This document shows, piece by piece, positions 15,680 through 24,308 of a stretch of 34,724 nucleotides of DNA. Under the pieces are notes generated by a model. The model worked only from the letters and a program-made list of their open reading frames with translations, was not told the origin of the DNA and made no database searches. The translations under genes and the position numbers were made by a program. Every line of letters starts with the position of its first letter. The first letter of the stretch is position 1. The stretch is from Richelia sp. CSU_2_1. GTDB lineage: Bacteria; Cyanobacteriota; Cyanobacteriia; Cyanobacteriales; Microcoleaceae. The stretch is taken from contig JAAUPF010000061.1 of assembly GCA_012034575.1 (NCBI GenBank), positions 1 through 34,724 of the forward strand, given 5' to 3'.

Positions 15680-17818
15680 ATGGGAAAAGTCATTGGCATT
15701 GACTTGGGCACTACCAACAGTTGCGTAGCTGTTTTAGAAGGCGGCAAACCAATCGTGATCGCCAACTCCGAAGGCGGCCGCACTACCCCGAGCATTGTAG
15801 GATTTGGCAAAGGGGGCGATCGCTTGGTAGGTCAATTGGCCAAGCGCCAAGCTGTCACAAATGCTGTCAATACGGTATACAGCATCAAAAGATTTATCGG
15901 GCGGCGCTGGGACGATACGGAAGAAGAAAGATCCCGCACTCCCTACAATTGCATCAAAGGCAAAGACGACACCGTTAACGTCCAAATTCGGAATAAGGTT
16001 TACACTCCCCAAGAAATCTCCGCAATGGTTCTCCAAAAGCTCAAGCAGGATGCTGAAGCTTATCTGGGAGAAACCGTCACCCAAGCCGTAATTACTGTGC
16101 CGGCATACTTTACAGACGCCCAACGGCAAGCTACTAAAGATGCTGGCACGATCGCGGGTTTAGAAGTTCTCCGGATCGTCAACGAACCCACGGCTGCAGC
16201 CCTGTCTTACGGGTTGGACAAGCAAAACATCGAGCAGAAAATCTTGGTCTTTGACTTGGGAGGCGGTACTTTTGACGTTTCGATCCTGCAACTGGGAGAC
16301 GGGATTTTTGAAGTTAACGCTACAGCAGGTAACAACCATCTCGGCGGAGATGACTTCGACAACTGCATCGTGCAGTGGCTGGTTGAAACTTTCCGCACCC
16401 AAGAAGGGACAGATCTGGCTCAAGATAAAATGGCTTTGCAGCGCCTGCGAGAAGCTGCCGAAAAAGCCAAAATCGAATTGTCCAACCGCGAATCGACATC
16501 GATCAATTTGCCGTTTATTTCTTCCGACGCCAAAGGGCCCAAACATTTGGAGCTCGATTTGTCTAAAGCTCAGTTTGAAAAACTTGTGGCTCATTTGGTG
16601 CAAGCGACGATCGATCCGGTGACTCAAGCCCTGAAAGATGCTGGTTTGACACCCAAAGAGATCGATCGAATTATTTTAGTAGGCGGCTCGACCCGGATTC
16701 CGGCAGTTCAAGAAGCCATCGGCAAATATTTTGGCGGTGCAGCCCCCGATAAATCCGTCAACCCCGACGAAGCTGTAGCTGTGGGGGCGGCAATTCAAGC
16801 TGGAGTTTTGGGCGGCGAGGTCAAAGATTTGCTGCTGCTGGACGTGACTCCCCTGTCCCTGGGACTCGAAACCCTGGGCGGAGTATTCACCAAAGTCATC
16901 GAGCGCAACACTACTATCCCTACCAGTCGATCGCAAATGTACAGCACGGCGGCCGACGGGCAAACAGGAGTGGAAATTCACGTCCTCCAAGGCGAGCGCG
17001 CCTTGGTCAAAGATAACAAAAGTCTGGGCAAGTTCTTGCTCAAAGGCATTCCCCCAGCCCCCCGCGGCGTCCCGCAAATTGAAGTTACTTTTGAAATCGA
17101 TGCTAACGGCATTCTCAAAGTTGCCGCTCAAGACCAAGGCACCGGCAAAGAACAAAGCATCCAAATTTCCAATACAGGAGGATTGAGCGACACCGAAGTC
17201 GAACGGATGCGCCAAGAGGCAGAACTCTACGCCGACGAAGACCTCAACCGCGTCCGACTCGTCGAACTCAAGAATCAAGCCGACACCCTGATCTATAACT
17301 ACGGTGTCACTTTAACAACTAACGCGCAATTGCTGGGCGACGAGATCAAAGCCGAAGCTGAGAAAGAAGCAGCAGCCTTGCAAGCCGCGATGGCCAACCC
17401 CGACATCCCCAGCGATGAACTCGCCCAGCAAATCGAATCTTTCAAACAAATGCTCTACTCTCTCGGTTCTGCTGTCTACGAACACGCTCGCACCGGTGCT
17501 GCGGAGGCGACTGCAGCAGTTGAAAGCGAACTCGTGCCAGAAATGGAGGTGCCAGACGTAGAGGAGGTCGCAACTGGTGAAGATAGCCTCATGTCGCCTG
17601 CAGACGAACTTTTCCAAACGCCGGCACCGGCACCAGCACCGCCTCCGGCACCTAAGCCGAAACCTACACCCGATCGACAGCCAAGTCAACAGTCAAAATC
17701 GCAGCCAAACCCACAGCCAAGTCAACAGTCAAAACCGCAGCCAAAACCGCAGCCAAAACCACAGCCCAAGGTTTCCGAGCCCGATCCTGACTATGACGAG
17801 ATGAATCCTTTCCTTTGA
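15680..17818 (+). CDS. dnaK: DnaK (Hsp70), DnaK1-like, with long Pro/Gln tail
   Basis: 712 aa. ATPase domain motifs: [11 protein letters not shown] (5-15), [42 protein letters not shown]. Interdomain linker [15 protein letters not shown] and a normal substrate-binding domain ([32 protein letters not shown]). The [20 protein letters not shown] and GRRWDDT signatures resemble cyanobacterial DnaK1, the paralogue next to grpE in Synechocystis (recalled). After the helical lid (~residue 610) comes an acidic stretch, then ~65 residues of [14 protein letters not shown] and QPSQQSKxQPxPQP repeats, ending [13 protein letters not shown] precedes the ATG. Partner genes grpE and dnaJ flank it. The tail is unusual and may vary between strains. 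Confidence 0.97.
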   Translation: MGKVIGIDLGTTNSCVAVLEGGKPIVIANSEGGRTTPSIVGFGKGGDRLVGQLAKRQAVTNAVNTVYSIKRFIGRRWDDTEEERSRTPYNCIKGKDDTVNVQIRNKVYTPQEISAMVLQKLKQDAEAYLGETVTQAVITVPAYFTDAQRQATKDAGTIAGLEVLRIVNEPTAAALSYGLDKQNIEQKILVFDLGGGTFDVSILQLGDGIFEVNATAGNNHLGGDDFDNCIVQWLVETFRTQEGTDLAQDKMALQRLREAAEKAKIELSNRESTSINLPFISSDAKGPKHLELDLSKAQFEKLVAHLVQATIDPVTQALKDAGLTPKEIDRIILVGGSTRIPAVQEAIGKYFGGAAPDKSVNPDEAVAVGAAIQAGVLGGEVKDLLLLDVTPLSLGLETLGGVFTKVIERNTTIPTSRSQMYSTAADGQTGVEIHVLQGERALVKDNKSLGKFLLKGIPPAPRGVPQIEVTFEIDANGILKVAAQDQGTGKEQSIQISNTGGLSDTEVERMRQEAELYADEDLNRVRLVELKNQADTLIYNYGVTLTTNAQLLGDEIKAEAEKEAAALQAAMANPDIPSDELAQQIESFKQMLYSLGSAVYEHARTGAAEATAAVESELVPEMEVPDVEEVATGEDSLMSPADELFQTPAPAPAPPPAPKPKPTPDRQPSQQSKSQPNPQPSQQSKPQPKPQPKPQPKVSEPDPDYDEMNPFL
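17679..17768 (+). repeat. Tandem repeat coding QPSQQSK / QPKPQPK tail of DnaK
   Basis: A ~36-base unit (CAGCCAAGTCAACAGTCAAA...) occurs twice, followed by three CAGCCAAAACC 12-base units. It codes the Pro/Gln/Lys tail and is a likely site of length variation. Confidence 0.85.
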
Positions 17819-17827
17819 ACTACCTAA

Positions 17828-17974
17828 GATTTCCAGCAAATGCTCTACTCGCTCGGTACGGAGATCTACAAACAAGCCCCTAGTGGGGCGATCGCGGCAA
17901 AAGTCGCAGTAGAAAGCCAGAGCGTGCCAGAATTAAAGGAGGCGGAAGTTGACTGTACTAATCCTTTGCTCTAA
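17828..17974 (+). pseudogene. Duplicated 3' end of a dnaK gene
   Basis: Nine bases after the dnaK stop, a reading frame gives DFQQMLYSLGTEIYKQ, then APSGAIAAKVAVESQSVPEL, then KEAEVDCTNPLL and a stop. It matches the DnaK C-terminal part [20 protein letters not shown]...[14 protein letters not shown]...MNPFL in order and ending. An in-frame TAA stands just upstream. It is therefore the remnant of a second, diverged dnaK copy whose body was lost, or of a recombination between tandem copies. Translation of a 44-aa peptide from the internal ATG at 17840 is possible but unsupported. Confidence 0.85.
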
Positions 17975-18112
17975 GAATTAAAAATGAGAGATTAAAAGTC
18001 ACTGACAGTCGATCGACCTCGAAATTTTTCATCTTGAATTTTTAATTTCCCCAAAGCTCGATAGTTTCTTTTCCGTACACTTTTTGTTATTTACCTCCAG
18101 GCAAGCAGCTTT

Positions 18113-19243
18113 ATGGCAGGCGATTACTATGAAATATTAGGCGTTTCTCGCAGTTGTGACAAAGAAGAAATTAAGCGTGCCTACCGCCGCCTAGCTCGCA
18201 AGTATCACCCCGATGTGAACAAAGAACCCGGTGCTGAGGATCGGTTTAAAGAAATCAACCGCGCCTACGAGGTACTTTCTGAACCGGAAACTCGCGCCCG
18301 TTACGATCGCTTCGGCGAAGCAGGGGTAAGCGGCGCGGGAGGGCCAGGATTCCAAGACTTCGGCGACAGTTTTGCCGATATCTTTGAAAGTTTCTTCAGC
18401 GGGTTTGCAGGCGGGATGGGCACTCAGCAAGGCGGCGGCCGCAGGCGCTCGGGACCAGTGCGGGGAGATGACCTGCGACTGGATTTGCGCCTCGATTTTC
18501 GCGAAGCAGTGTTTGGCGGGGAAAAAGAACTCCGGATCAAGCACCTGGAAACCTGCGAAACTTGCAGCGGTACGGGTGCTAAACCAGGAACCCGACCCCA
18601 AACCTGCTCGACTTGCAGCGGTTCCGGGCAAGTGAGGCGCGCGACCCGCACTCCCTTCGGCAGTTTTACTCAAGTCTCGGTTTGTCCCACCTGCAACGGC
18701 ACCGGGCAAGTAATTGAGGATAAGTGCGAAACTTGCGGCGGCCGGGGGCAGAAAGAAGTGATGAAAAAGCTGAAAATTACTATTCCGGCAGGGGTTGACA
18801 ACGGTACTCGCTTGCGCGTGTCGAATGAAGGAGATGCGGGCAAACTGGGCGGGCCGCCGGGAGATTTGTACGTGTTTTTGGCGGTGAATGAAGACCCGGT
18901 ATTCAAGCGGGATGGGATTAACGTCAGTTCGGAAGTGAAAATTAGTTACTTGCAAGCAATTTTGGGTTGTCGCTTGGAGGTGGAAACGGTAGACGGGCCG
19001 ACGGAATTGACGATTCCGACGGGAACTCAGCCGAATACGGTGCTGACGTTGGAGAAAAAAGGCGTGCCTCGGTTGGGCAATCCCGTGAGTCGGGGCGACC
19101 ATTTGATTACTGTGTCGATCGATATTCCAACTAAGGTAACTGCCGAGGAGAGGGAATTGCTGCTGCAACTTGCTAAAATCAAGGGCGATCGCACGGGAAA
19201 AGGCGGTATCGAAGGCTTTCTGGGCAGCTTGTTTCAGAAATAA
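18113..19243 (+). CDS. dnaJ: DnaJ (Hsp40) co-chaperone
   Basis: 376 aa, full type I DnaJ. J domain 1-70 with HPD at 32-34, G/F region ~72-125, four zinc motifs [32 protein letters not shown] (~147-215), and two C-terminal beta-sandwich domains ([59 protein letters not shown]). It stimulates the DnaK ATPase and delivers unfolded clients. Same strand as grpE and dnaK, ~140 bases behind the dnaK relic. A strong palindrome begins three bases after its stop codon. Confidence 0.98.
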   Translation: MAGDYYEILGVSRSCDKEEIKRAYRRLARKYHPDVNKEPGAEDRFKEINRAYEVLSEPETRARYDRFGEAGVSGAGGPGFQDFGDSFADIFESFFSGFAGGMGTQQGGGRRRSGPVRGDDLRLDLRLDFREAVFGGEKELRIKHLETCETCSGTGAKPGTRPQTCSTCSGSGQVRRATRTPFGSFTQVSVCPTCNGTGQVIEDKCETCGGRGQKEVMKKLKITIPAGVDNGTRLRVSNEGDAGKLGGPPGDLYVFLAVNEDPVFKRDGINVSSEVKISYLQAILGCRLEVETVDGPTELTIPTGTQPNTVLTLEKKGVPRLGNPVSRGDHLITVSIDIPTKVTAEERELLLQLAKIKGDRTGKGGIEGFLGSLFQK

Positions 19244-19245
19244 CC

Positions 19246-19277
19246 GAAAATTTGAGACCAATTGGTCTCAAATTTTC
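19246..19277. terminator. Perfect 32-bp palindrome after dnaJ
   Basis: Half-site GAAAATTTGAGACCAA followed directly by its exact reverse complement, beginning three bases after the dnaJ stop codon. On either strand the stem ends in an A/T-rich flank, so it can act as a bidirectional terminator. It could equally be a protein-binding site or mobile palindrome, since an 18-bp copy of its core lies 57 bases further on. Confidence 0.65.
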
Positions 19278-19316
19278 CAGTTGCAGAGCGCGACAGAAAT
19301 TTCTTTGGTAGCAAAA

Positions 19317-19334
19317 TGAGACCAATTGGTCTCA
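19317..19334. repeat. Second copy of the GAGACC..GGTCTC palindrome (18 bp)
   Basis: TGAGACCAATTGGTCTCA, an exact copy of the core of the 19246-19277 palindrome, followed by AAAAATTTT. Confidence 0.9.
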
Positions 19335-19502
19335 AAAATTTTGGGTTTGCGGAAAAAGTTTCCCATCTAAACTGCGGGGTACTCCCGCCAGACCGCGATA
19401 GCGGTTGGCGGCGAGGGGGATAGCAGGTGAACGAGGAATCCCACCCCCGACCAATTTTGACTACCACTCAAACAGGAAGTGGGGTGGGTGACGAGCGAAC
19501 AA

Positions 19503-19706
19503 TTAATCTGCGATCCCAGCTTGGTTTTCCACATACTTTTTAACCTGGTCAACAGTAACTGGACCACAACTAGCGACAAAATAAGCCGAGCGTCCAAAAT
19601 ACTGGCTTGCGATAGACTTGGTTGATGGCCAAGGCGAATTCCTTGCGAATCAACCGACTAGAAACAGTTTTCAGATTATTGACCAACTTGCTAATTTCCA
19701 CGTCTG
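19503..19706 (-). pseudogene. tnpA (Y1 transposase) fragment
   Basis: The minus strand reads PDVEISKLVNNLKTVSSRLI, RKEFALAINQVYRKPVFWT, then after a one-base shift YFGRSAYFVASCGPVTVDQV, KKYVENQAGIAD and a stop at 19503. This is the C-terminal half of an IS200-type HUH/Y1 TnpA. The N-terminal half, with the HUH motif, is missing up to the tnpB start, and the frameshift near 19590 breaks the rest. Confidence 0.85.
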
Positions 19707-19710
19707 GAGT

Positions 19711-20964
19711 ATGCTACTAACTTACCAGTACCGATTGCAACCAACTCCTGACCAGATGGCGATCTTGAGCCACTGGGGTGAGTTGTTGCGCCGTCACTGG
19801 AACTATGCTCTAGGTCAAAGGCTGGATTGGTTGCGTCACACCCGAACTCAAATTGACTGTTGCAGTTTGATGAGCGAGCCAATTGGGGAGATTCCCGAAC
19901 GAGTAGATTACTATTCACAAGCAGCTGACCTCAAGGAAACTAAGCGGTTATTTCCTGAATACAAAGACATTTATGCTGACTGCCAACAGCAGAATTTAAT
20001 GCGGTTGGATCGGGCTTGGAAGCGCTGGTTGATTCCTGACAAGACGGGTAAACGAGGAGGTAAACCAAGATTTAAAAAACAGGGCGACATCTGCTCTTTT
20101 ACCTTTCCTAGAGTTAACAGTCCTAAAGCTGGAGCGCACTTAATCGACACCACATTAAAATTGTCAAAAATTGGTGAGATTCCAGTTATTCTGCACCGTC
20201 GAATTCCAGAGGGTTTTGAAGTCAAACAAGCGACGATCGTTAGCAAAGCTGATGGCTGGTATGTTAGTTTTTCTCTGGAAGATAGCACCGTTCCTTCTTC
20301 TGTGCCTGTTGAGGAAATTCAATCTGCTTGCGGAATCGATGTCGGTTTGGAGAAATTCTTAACTACTAGCTCGTCTGAAGCGGTTGCTGTCCCACAGTTT
20401 TATCGCAAGGCTCAAGCAGTTTTAGCTCGTCAACAACGGAAGTTAGCTCGGAAAGAACCCAGGTCTAAAAACTATCAAAAACAGGTTAATAAAATAGCTA
20501 AATTGCATCTGCGTATAGCTAGACAAAGGAAAGATTTTCATTATTTGGTGGCTCATTGGTTATGTGCTTCTTACGATTTAATTGGGTTCGAGAAATTAAA
20601 TATCAAAGGTCTGGCTAGAACTAGATTGGCTAAATCGATACTAGATGTGGCTTGGGGCGCATTCTTGAATATATTGCAAGCAGTAGCGGTAAGACGCGGC
20701 AAGCACACTCAAGAAGTAGATGCCAGAGGCACAAGTATCGAGTGTTGCAATTGTGGCGAAAGAGTGGTTAAAGATTTGTCGGTTAGAATTCATAATTGCC
20801 CAAATTGCGGGGTTAGTCTGGACAGGGACTTAAACGCAAGTTTGAACATACTTAAACGGACGGTGGGACAGCCGTTTGCTGCCTGTCGAGGCTTAGTGGA
20901 TGCACAGCCCGTGAAGCAGGAACTCTTATTCGTGAGCTTAAGAAGCCCCCGCCAGACCGCCTAA
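19711..20964 (+). CDS. tnpB: TnpB, RNA-guided nuclease of IS605 family
   Basis: 417 aa from ATG 19711 (LTYQYRLQPTPDQ is the usual TnpB opening; a longer frame from 19618 would read through the tnpA remnant). RuvC motifs: D210 in ACGIDVGLEKF, E294 in LIGFEKLNIKG, and DRDLNASLNIL (371-381). Zinc finger CCNC (345-348) and CPNC (363-366). All catalytic residues are present, so the nuclease may be active. TnpB proteins cut DNA next to the element's target motif using a right-end-derived omega RNA (family knowledge). The stop codon lies within the right-end hairpin. The ribosome-binding site is poor (GGAG one base from ATG). Confidence 0.95.
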   Translation: MLLTYQYRLQPTPDQMAILSHWGELLRRHWNYALGQRLDWLRHTRTQIDCCSLMSEPIGEIPERVDYYSQAADLKETKRLFPEYKDIYADCQQQNLMRLDRAWKRWLIPDKTGKRGGKPRFKKQGDICSFTFPRVNSPKAGAHLIDTTLKLSKIGEIPVILHRRIPEGFEVKQATIVSKADGWYVSFSLEDSTVPSSVPVEEIQSACGIDVGLEKFLTTSSSEAVAVPQFYRKAQAVLARQQRKLARKEPRSKNYQKQVNKIAKLHLRIARQRKDFHYLVAHWLCASYDLIGFEKLNIKGLARTRLAKSILDVAWGAFLNILQAVAVRRGKHTQEVDARGTSIECCNCGERVVKDLSVRIHNCPNCGVSLDRDLNASLNILKRTVGQPFAACRGLVDAQPVKQELLFVSLRSPRQTA

Positions 20965-20990
20965 GCGGTTGGCGGTGGGAGTTGTCACTG
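20945..20990 (+). ncRNA. Right-end hairpin, candidate omega-RNA 3' scaffold
   Basis: CCCCCGCCAGACCGC-CTAA-GCGGTTGGCGGTGGG folds into a strong hairpin whose loop contains the tnpB stop codon TAA, followed by AGTTGTCAC. In studied TnpB systems the omega RNA comes from the 3' end of tnpB and the right end, with the guide just beyond. By analogy the guide would be the bases after about 20990. No direct evidence of expression. Confidence 0.45.
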
Positions 20991-21094
20991 GACACAAAAT
21001 TTCTGAATTAAGATGGTTCGGGCAATTGGTTTAACAAAGAACTCAGTTAAGATTTGAGATTGGCGATTTAACATAAATGTCGGTTGACTAAACT

Positions 21095-21382
21095 ATGGTG
21101 AATTCAACGTCCAAAATTGAAACTTCCCAAACCCCAGATGCGCAACTCGATCTGCGGGGAACTCCCTGTCCGCTAAATTTTATCCGCACTAAACTGCGCT
21201 TGCAGCAAATGCAGCCGGGAGCGATTTTAGAGGTGTGGCTGGATGCTGGAGAACCGATCGAACAAGTGCCTGACAGTCTGAAAATGGAAGGATACGAGAT
21301 TCTGGAAACTCAATTACTCTCAGCTAAAGATGATGCTGGCTTTTTTGCTCTGAAAGTTCAGCGGCCCGAAAGTCAGGAATGA
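21095..21382 (+). CDS. TusA/SirA-family sulfur carrier protein
   Basis: 95 aa. LDLRGTPCPLNFIRTKLRLQ carries the conserved Cys25 of the CPxP-type motif (here CPLN) in which TusA-family proteins carry persulfide sulfur. The rest follows the alpha/beta TusA fold (GAILEVWLDAG, QVPDSLKMEGYEIL). Family members relay sulfur for tRNA thiolation or molybdopterin; the exact acceptor here is not known. Its stop overlaps the rsgA start (ATGA), so the two are translationally coupled. The IS upstream has put ~1.85 kb between it and dnaJ. Confidence 0.92.
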   Translation: MVNSTSKIETSQTPDAQLDLRGTPCPLNFIRTKLRLQQMQPGAILEVWLDAGEPIEQVPDSLKMEGYEILETQLLSAKDDAGFFALKVQRPESQE

Positions 21383-22554
21383 ATGCTTCTGAAATCGTCG
21401 GTACTGTAGTTGCCGTTCAAGCTAACTTCTACCAAGTGAGGTTGGATGCGCCCGCCAGCATTGGCGGGGAAAATCTTCCCGCGCAGCATCCCGCTACTCT
21501 CCTGTGCACGCGCCGCACTCGCTTGAAAAAAATCGGCCAACAGGTGATGGTGGGCGATCGCGCGATCGTCGAAGAACCGGACTGGGCGGGAGGTCGGGGC
21601 GCGATCGCCCGAGTATTGCCCCGGCGCACCGAACTCGATCGCCCGCCGATTGCTAATGTCGATCGCTTTCTCCTCATTTTTGCCGTCGCCGAACCGGATT
21701 TAGACCCCATAGCATTAAGTCGGTTTTTAGTCAAAGCAGAATCTACAGGTTTAGAGGTAAGTTTGTGCCTCAACAAGTGCGATTTAGTAGCACCCGAAGA
21801 CTTGGAAAAATGGCGCGCGAGGCTTGGCGGCTGGGGCTACGAACCAGTTTTTATCAGCGTCCTCAACGGTTTTGACATCGATCGAACCGCAGCCGACAGC
21901 CAGCAGCCAGTTTGTGATGATTTCGCCGCAAATCCGAATTTATCAAACAACATCGATCGCTCTGTCATACCTTCCGCCACCGCTCTCTACACCCAGCTTC
22001 AAGGAAAAATCACCGTAGTTTGCGGCCCTTCTGGAGTTGGCAAGTCCAGCACGATCGACCAACTGATTCCGGGGCTAAAACTGAGAGTGGGTAAAGTTTC
22101 CGGGAAACTCGGCCGCGGGCGGCACACCACCCGCCACGTCGAACTGTTTGAACTTCCAGGTGGCGGACTCTTGGCCGATACTCCAGGGTTCGATCGACCC
22201 AGCCTCGAATGCGAACCGGAAGAGCTAGCTCAATATTTCCCAGAAGCCCGCCAACGGCTGGCTGCTGGTAGCTGCCAGTTTAGCGACTGCTCGCACCGAG
22301 ACGAGCCAAACTGTGTCGTGCGGGGCGATTGGGAGCGCTACGAGCATTACTTGAACTTGCTCGAAGAGGCGATAGCCCGCCAGCAAGCTCTACAAAACTC
22401 TACCGCAGCCGAAGCGACTTTGAAGCAAAAAACCAAATCCGACGGTACGCAGCAGTACGAACCGAAACTGCAAACTAAAAAATACCGCCGCCCTTCCCGC
22501 CGAGTCGAACATCAGACACTGCAAGATATGTGTCAAAATTTAGACGAGTTGTGA
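21379..22554 (+). CDS. rsgA: RsgA, ribosome small-subunit biogenesis GTPase
   Basis: 391 aa. OB-fold N-terminus (~1-80), then a circularly permuted GTPase: G4 NKCD (132-135), G1 GPSGVGKSS (216-224), switch region GRGRHTTRHVELF (246-258), G3 DTPG (267-270). C-terminal zinc knuckle C299, C304, H306, C312. It checks maturation of the 30S decoding site. A ~40-residue low-complexity insert sits between G4 and G1, and the C-terminus has a basic tail (KKYRRPSRRVEHQ). Starts at ATG 21379 inside the TusA stop. Confidence 0.96.
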   Translation: MNASEIVGTVVAVQANFYQVRLDAPASIGGENLPAQHPATLLCTRRTRLKKIGQQVMVGDRAIVEEPDWAGGRGAIARVLPRRTELDRPPIANVDRFLLIFAVAEPDLDPIALSRFLVKAESTGLEVSLCLNKCDLVAPEDLEKWRARLGGWGYEPVFISVLNGFDIDRTAADSQQPVCDDFAANPNLSNNIDRSVIPSATALYTQLQGKITVVCGPSGVGKSSTIDQLIPGLKLRVGKVSGKLGRGRHTTRHVELFELPGGGLLADTPGFDRPSLECEPEELAQYFPEARQRLAAGSCQFSDCSHRDEPNCVVRGDWERYEHYLNLLEEAIARQQALQNSTAAEATLKQKTKSDGTQQYEPKLQTKKYRRPSRRVEHQTLQDMCQNLDEL

Positions 22555-22664
22555 GCAAGCAGTCGATCGCTGTACGTTAGTCGCTAAAATTAAATGGCCT
22601 GAAATTTGTTCGTAAAAATACGATTAAACCGAAGATTAGTAGGGTCATGCAGGAGTAAATTACC

Positions 22665-23450
22665 GTGAATATTCAAGAACTGTTTGAAAAAGGTGGCCCC
22701 GCTATGTGGCCCCTGCTGATGTTATCGATTTTATCTGTAAGTACGATTATCGAGCGCTTGTGGTTTTGGTCGAGCCTGCTCACCAAAGAAAAGCAGATAG
22801 TCAGTCGGGTTCTCGATACAGCCCGCAGCGATTGGGGTGCAGCGAGCGAAATTGCCAGACAAGCCAACCGACAGCCGATCGGCAGATTTCTTTCTGCACC
22901 CCTGAAGCTGTACAATCCCGAACCGGAACTGTTTCGGCTGGCTCTAGAAGCTGCGGCTGATGAAGAGTTGGCATCGATGCGCCGCGGCGACAAAATATTA
23001 GAATCCGTGATTGCTCTGGCTCCATTGTTGGGGCTGCTGGGAACTGTTTTAGGCTTGATTAACTCGCTCAGTTCGATCCGTCTGGGCGACATCGGTACTG
23101 CCGCAACGAGCGGGGTGACTTTGGGGATTAGCGAAGCACTGATTACTACTGCTTCGGGGATGGTAGTAGCAATTTTTACACTGGCATTTTATCGGATATT
23201 TCAAGCTTTTTTGTTCAATCAAGCCAAAATATTTCGCAGGGCGGGAAACGAACTGGAATTGCTCTACAGACAATACTGGCCGACTGCTAATATTAAGGGC
23301 AAAACGTCGAATGCAGAGTACAGCAATTCTGCTTTTAGTTCGGATGGTTTGAACAGGCGTTCTCTCAATTCTCAAGAATCTGCGGAGCGAAATCGAGAAC
23401 CGAAATTGAAAGGGTCCGATCCTGCTGAAGATTCGACTTCTAATAATTAA
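22665..23450 (+). CDS. exbB: ExbB/TolQ/MotA-family proton channel
   Basis: 261 aa from GTG 22665, with GGAG nine bases upstream. Three membrane segments: ~14-34 ([22 protein letters not shown]), ~112-134 ([21 protein letters not shown]) and ~150-178 ([28 protein letters not shown]). [14 protein letters not shown] and [13 protein letters not shown] are the family signatures of the proton path. It pairs with ExbD to energise TonB/Tol-type transport across the outer membrane. The C-terminal 50 residues are polar and disordered-looking. The exbD partner lies 858 bases downstream instead of adjacent, because of the insertion between them. Confidence 0.95.
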   Translation: MNIQELFEKGGPAMWPLLMLSILSVSTIIERLWFWSSLLTKEKQIVSRVLDTARSDWGAASEIARQANRQPIGRFLSAPLKLYNPEPELFRLALEAAADEELASMRRGDKILESVIALAPLLGLLGTVLGLINSLSSIRLGDIGTAATSGVTLGISEALITTASGMVVAIFTLAFYRIFQAFLFNQAKIFRRAGNELELLYRQYWPTANIKGKTSNAEYSNSAFSSDGLNRRSLNSQESAERNREPKLKGSDPAEDSTSNN

Positions 23451-23542
23451 AAAAATGACGGTTTTTGACAGGTATTCGGTTAGAAACCGTTGGTTTTGGC
23501 TATCGAACTGGATCGAACTGTTGTTTGCCTCTTGTTGGGACT

Positions 23543-23608
23543 GGGTGAAGCATTTGGACATTAAATTATAAGCTGGGAAACAGGAATAGTCGCCCAAATG
23601 CTTCACCC
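23543..23608. repeat. MITE-like inverted repeat, 15-bp arms
   Basis: GGGTGAAGCATTTGG (23543-23557) and its exact complement (23594-23608) around 36 bases. Similar 'GGTGAAGCATT..' repeats are dispersed in cyanobacterial genomes (recalled). Confidence 0.85.
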
Positions 23609-23626
23609 CTACGGCTGGCTCATCGA

Positions 23627-24142
23627 TTACGCCATTGTAATTAGAACAGTAACGCCAGCCGAATCATTATCCGCGATCGTTAACTGCCCGGTTCCCGAAC
23701 CGGTAATAATATCATAGTTAGCAGAGGGAGTAATTGCGGCAATAATTGTTTCATTCGGGTCGATCGCGCTATCGTCAGTAACGGGCAAAGTGACAGTAGC
23801 TGTTGCCGAATTAGCTGCAAAAGTAACAGTACCGCTACTAGAGTCAGTGTAATCGGTATTTACGGTTGCTGTTCCCGCCAGCGTGTAATTTACAGTGAGG
23901 GATTTAGTTAAATTGCCAGTACGGGTTAAGTTGAAAGTACCAGAAACCGGACCTGTTTCATTAGGCGTAATTCCAGGGGCGATCGACACCGTTGGTTTGG
24001 CGATCGTGAATCTTGAAACTAAAGGATCGTGGTCGCTAACTTGGTCGAAAAATTCCGAATTAACATGAACGACATCAAATTCAGCAGCACCAGCATTCTT
24101 CAAGTTATTGCTGGCTAAAATGTGGTCGAGAGCAATTGTCAA
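23627..24142 (-). pseudogene. 3' fragment of an extracellular nuclease with Calx-beta domain
   Basis: The frame opens without a proper start (a TGA lies two codons before a TTG) and reads LDHILASNNLKNAGAAEFDV, VHVNSEFF, QVSDHDPLVSRFTI. This is the end of an endonuclease/exonuclease/phosphatase domain; SDHDPL is its last catalytic motif. A Calx-beta repeat follows (PTVSIAPGITPNETGPVSGTFNLTR..NYTLAGTATVNTDY..GTVTFAANSATATVTLPVTDDSAIDPNETI), then ADNDSAGVTVLIT and a stop. Complete relatives are large secreted nucleases. Only the last ~170 residues are here, in the insertion between exbB and exbD. Confidence 0.82.
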
Positions 24143-24308
24143 AAGTCAGGAGTATGAGTAATTATTGGCGATCTAATATTTTTAAGGATTCGCTTCGCTC
24201 AGTTCGATCGCGCAGGATTAACGAGCTGCAAGAGCCGACATTTAGTTGGGATATTCGGTTAGAATCTCGATCGATACCTTTCTCCGTGACACTACGCCCT
24301 ATTTTGCG

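Larger units (their letters stand above)
19380..20990 (+). mobile_element. IS200/IS605-family element with intact tnpB and truncated tnpA
   Basis: Approximate limits. The element holds a 5'-truncated, frameshifted tnpA on the minus strand (19503-19706), an intact tnpB on the plus strand (19711-20964), and matching hairpins CGCCAG-ACCGC-N4-GCGGT-TGGCG at both ends (19390-19414 and 20949-20973). The right side ends GGGAGTTGTCAC, typical of IS605-type right ends. With tnpA broken it could move only with a TnpA supplied from elsewhere. It lies between dnaJ and tusA, which appear to be ancestral neighbours. Confidence 0.75.
23473..24264. mobile_element. Insertion between exbB and exbD flanked by 13-bp direct repeats
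   Basis: TATTCGGTTAGAA occurs at 23473-23485 and again at 24252-24264. Taking out one copy and the DNA between (779 bases) would leave exbB and exbD ~79 bases apart, as expected for an operon. Inside lie a MITE-like inverted repeat and the tail of a nuclease/Calx-beta gene in reverse orientation. No transposase is visible. The direct repeats could be a target-site duplication or the trace of a short-homology recombination. Confidence 0.6.

Noticed and set aside
18191..19261. 356-codon minus-strand frame opposite dnaJ
   Set aside because: Antisense shadow of dnaJ with no recognisable motif and unnatural composition.
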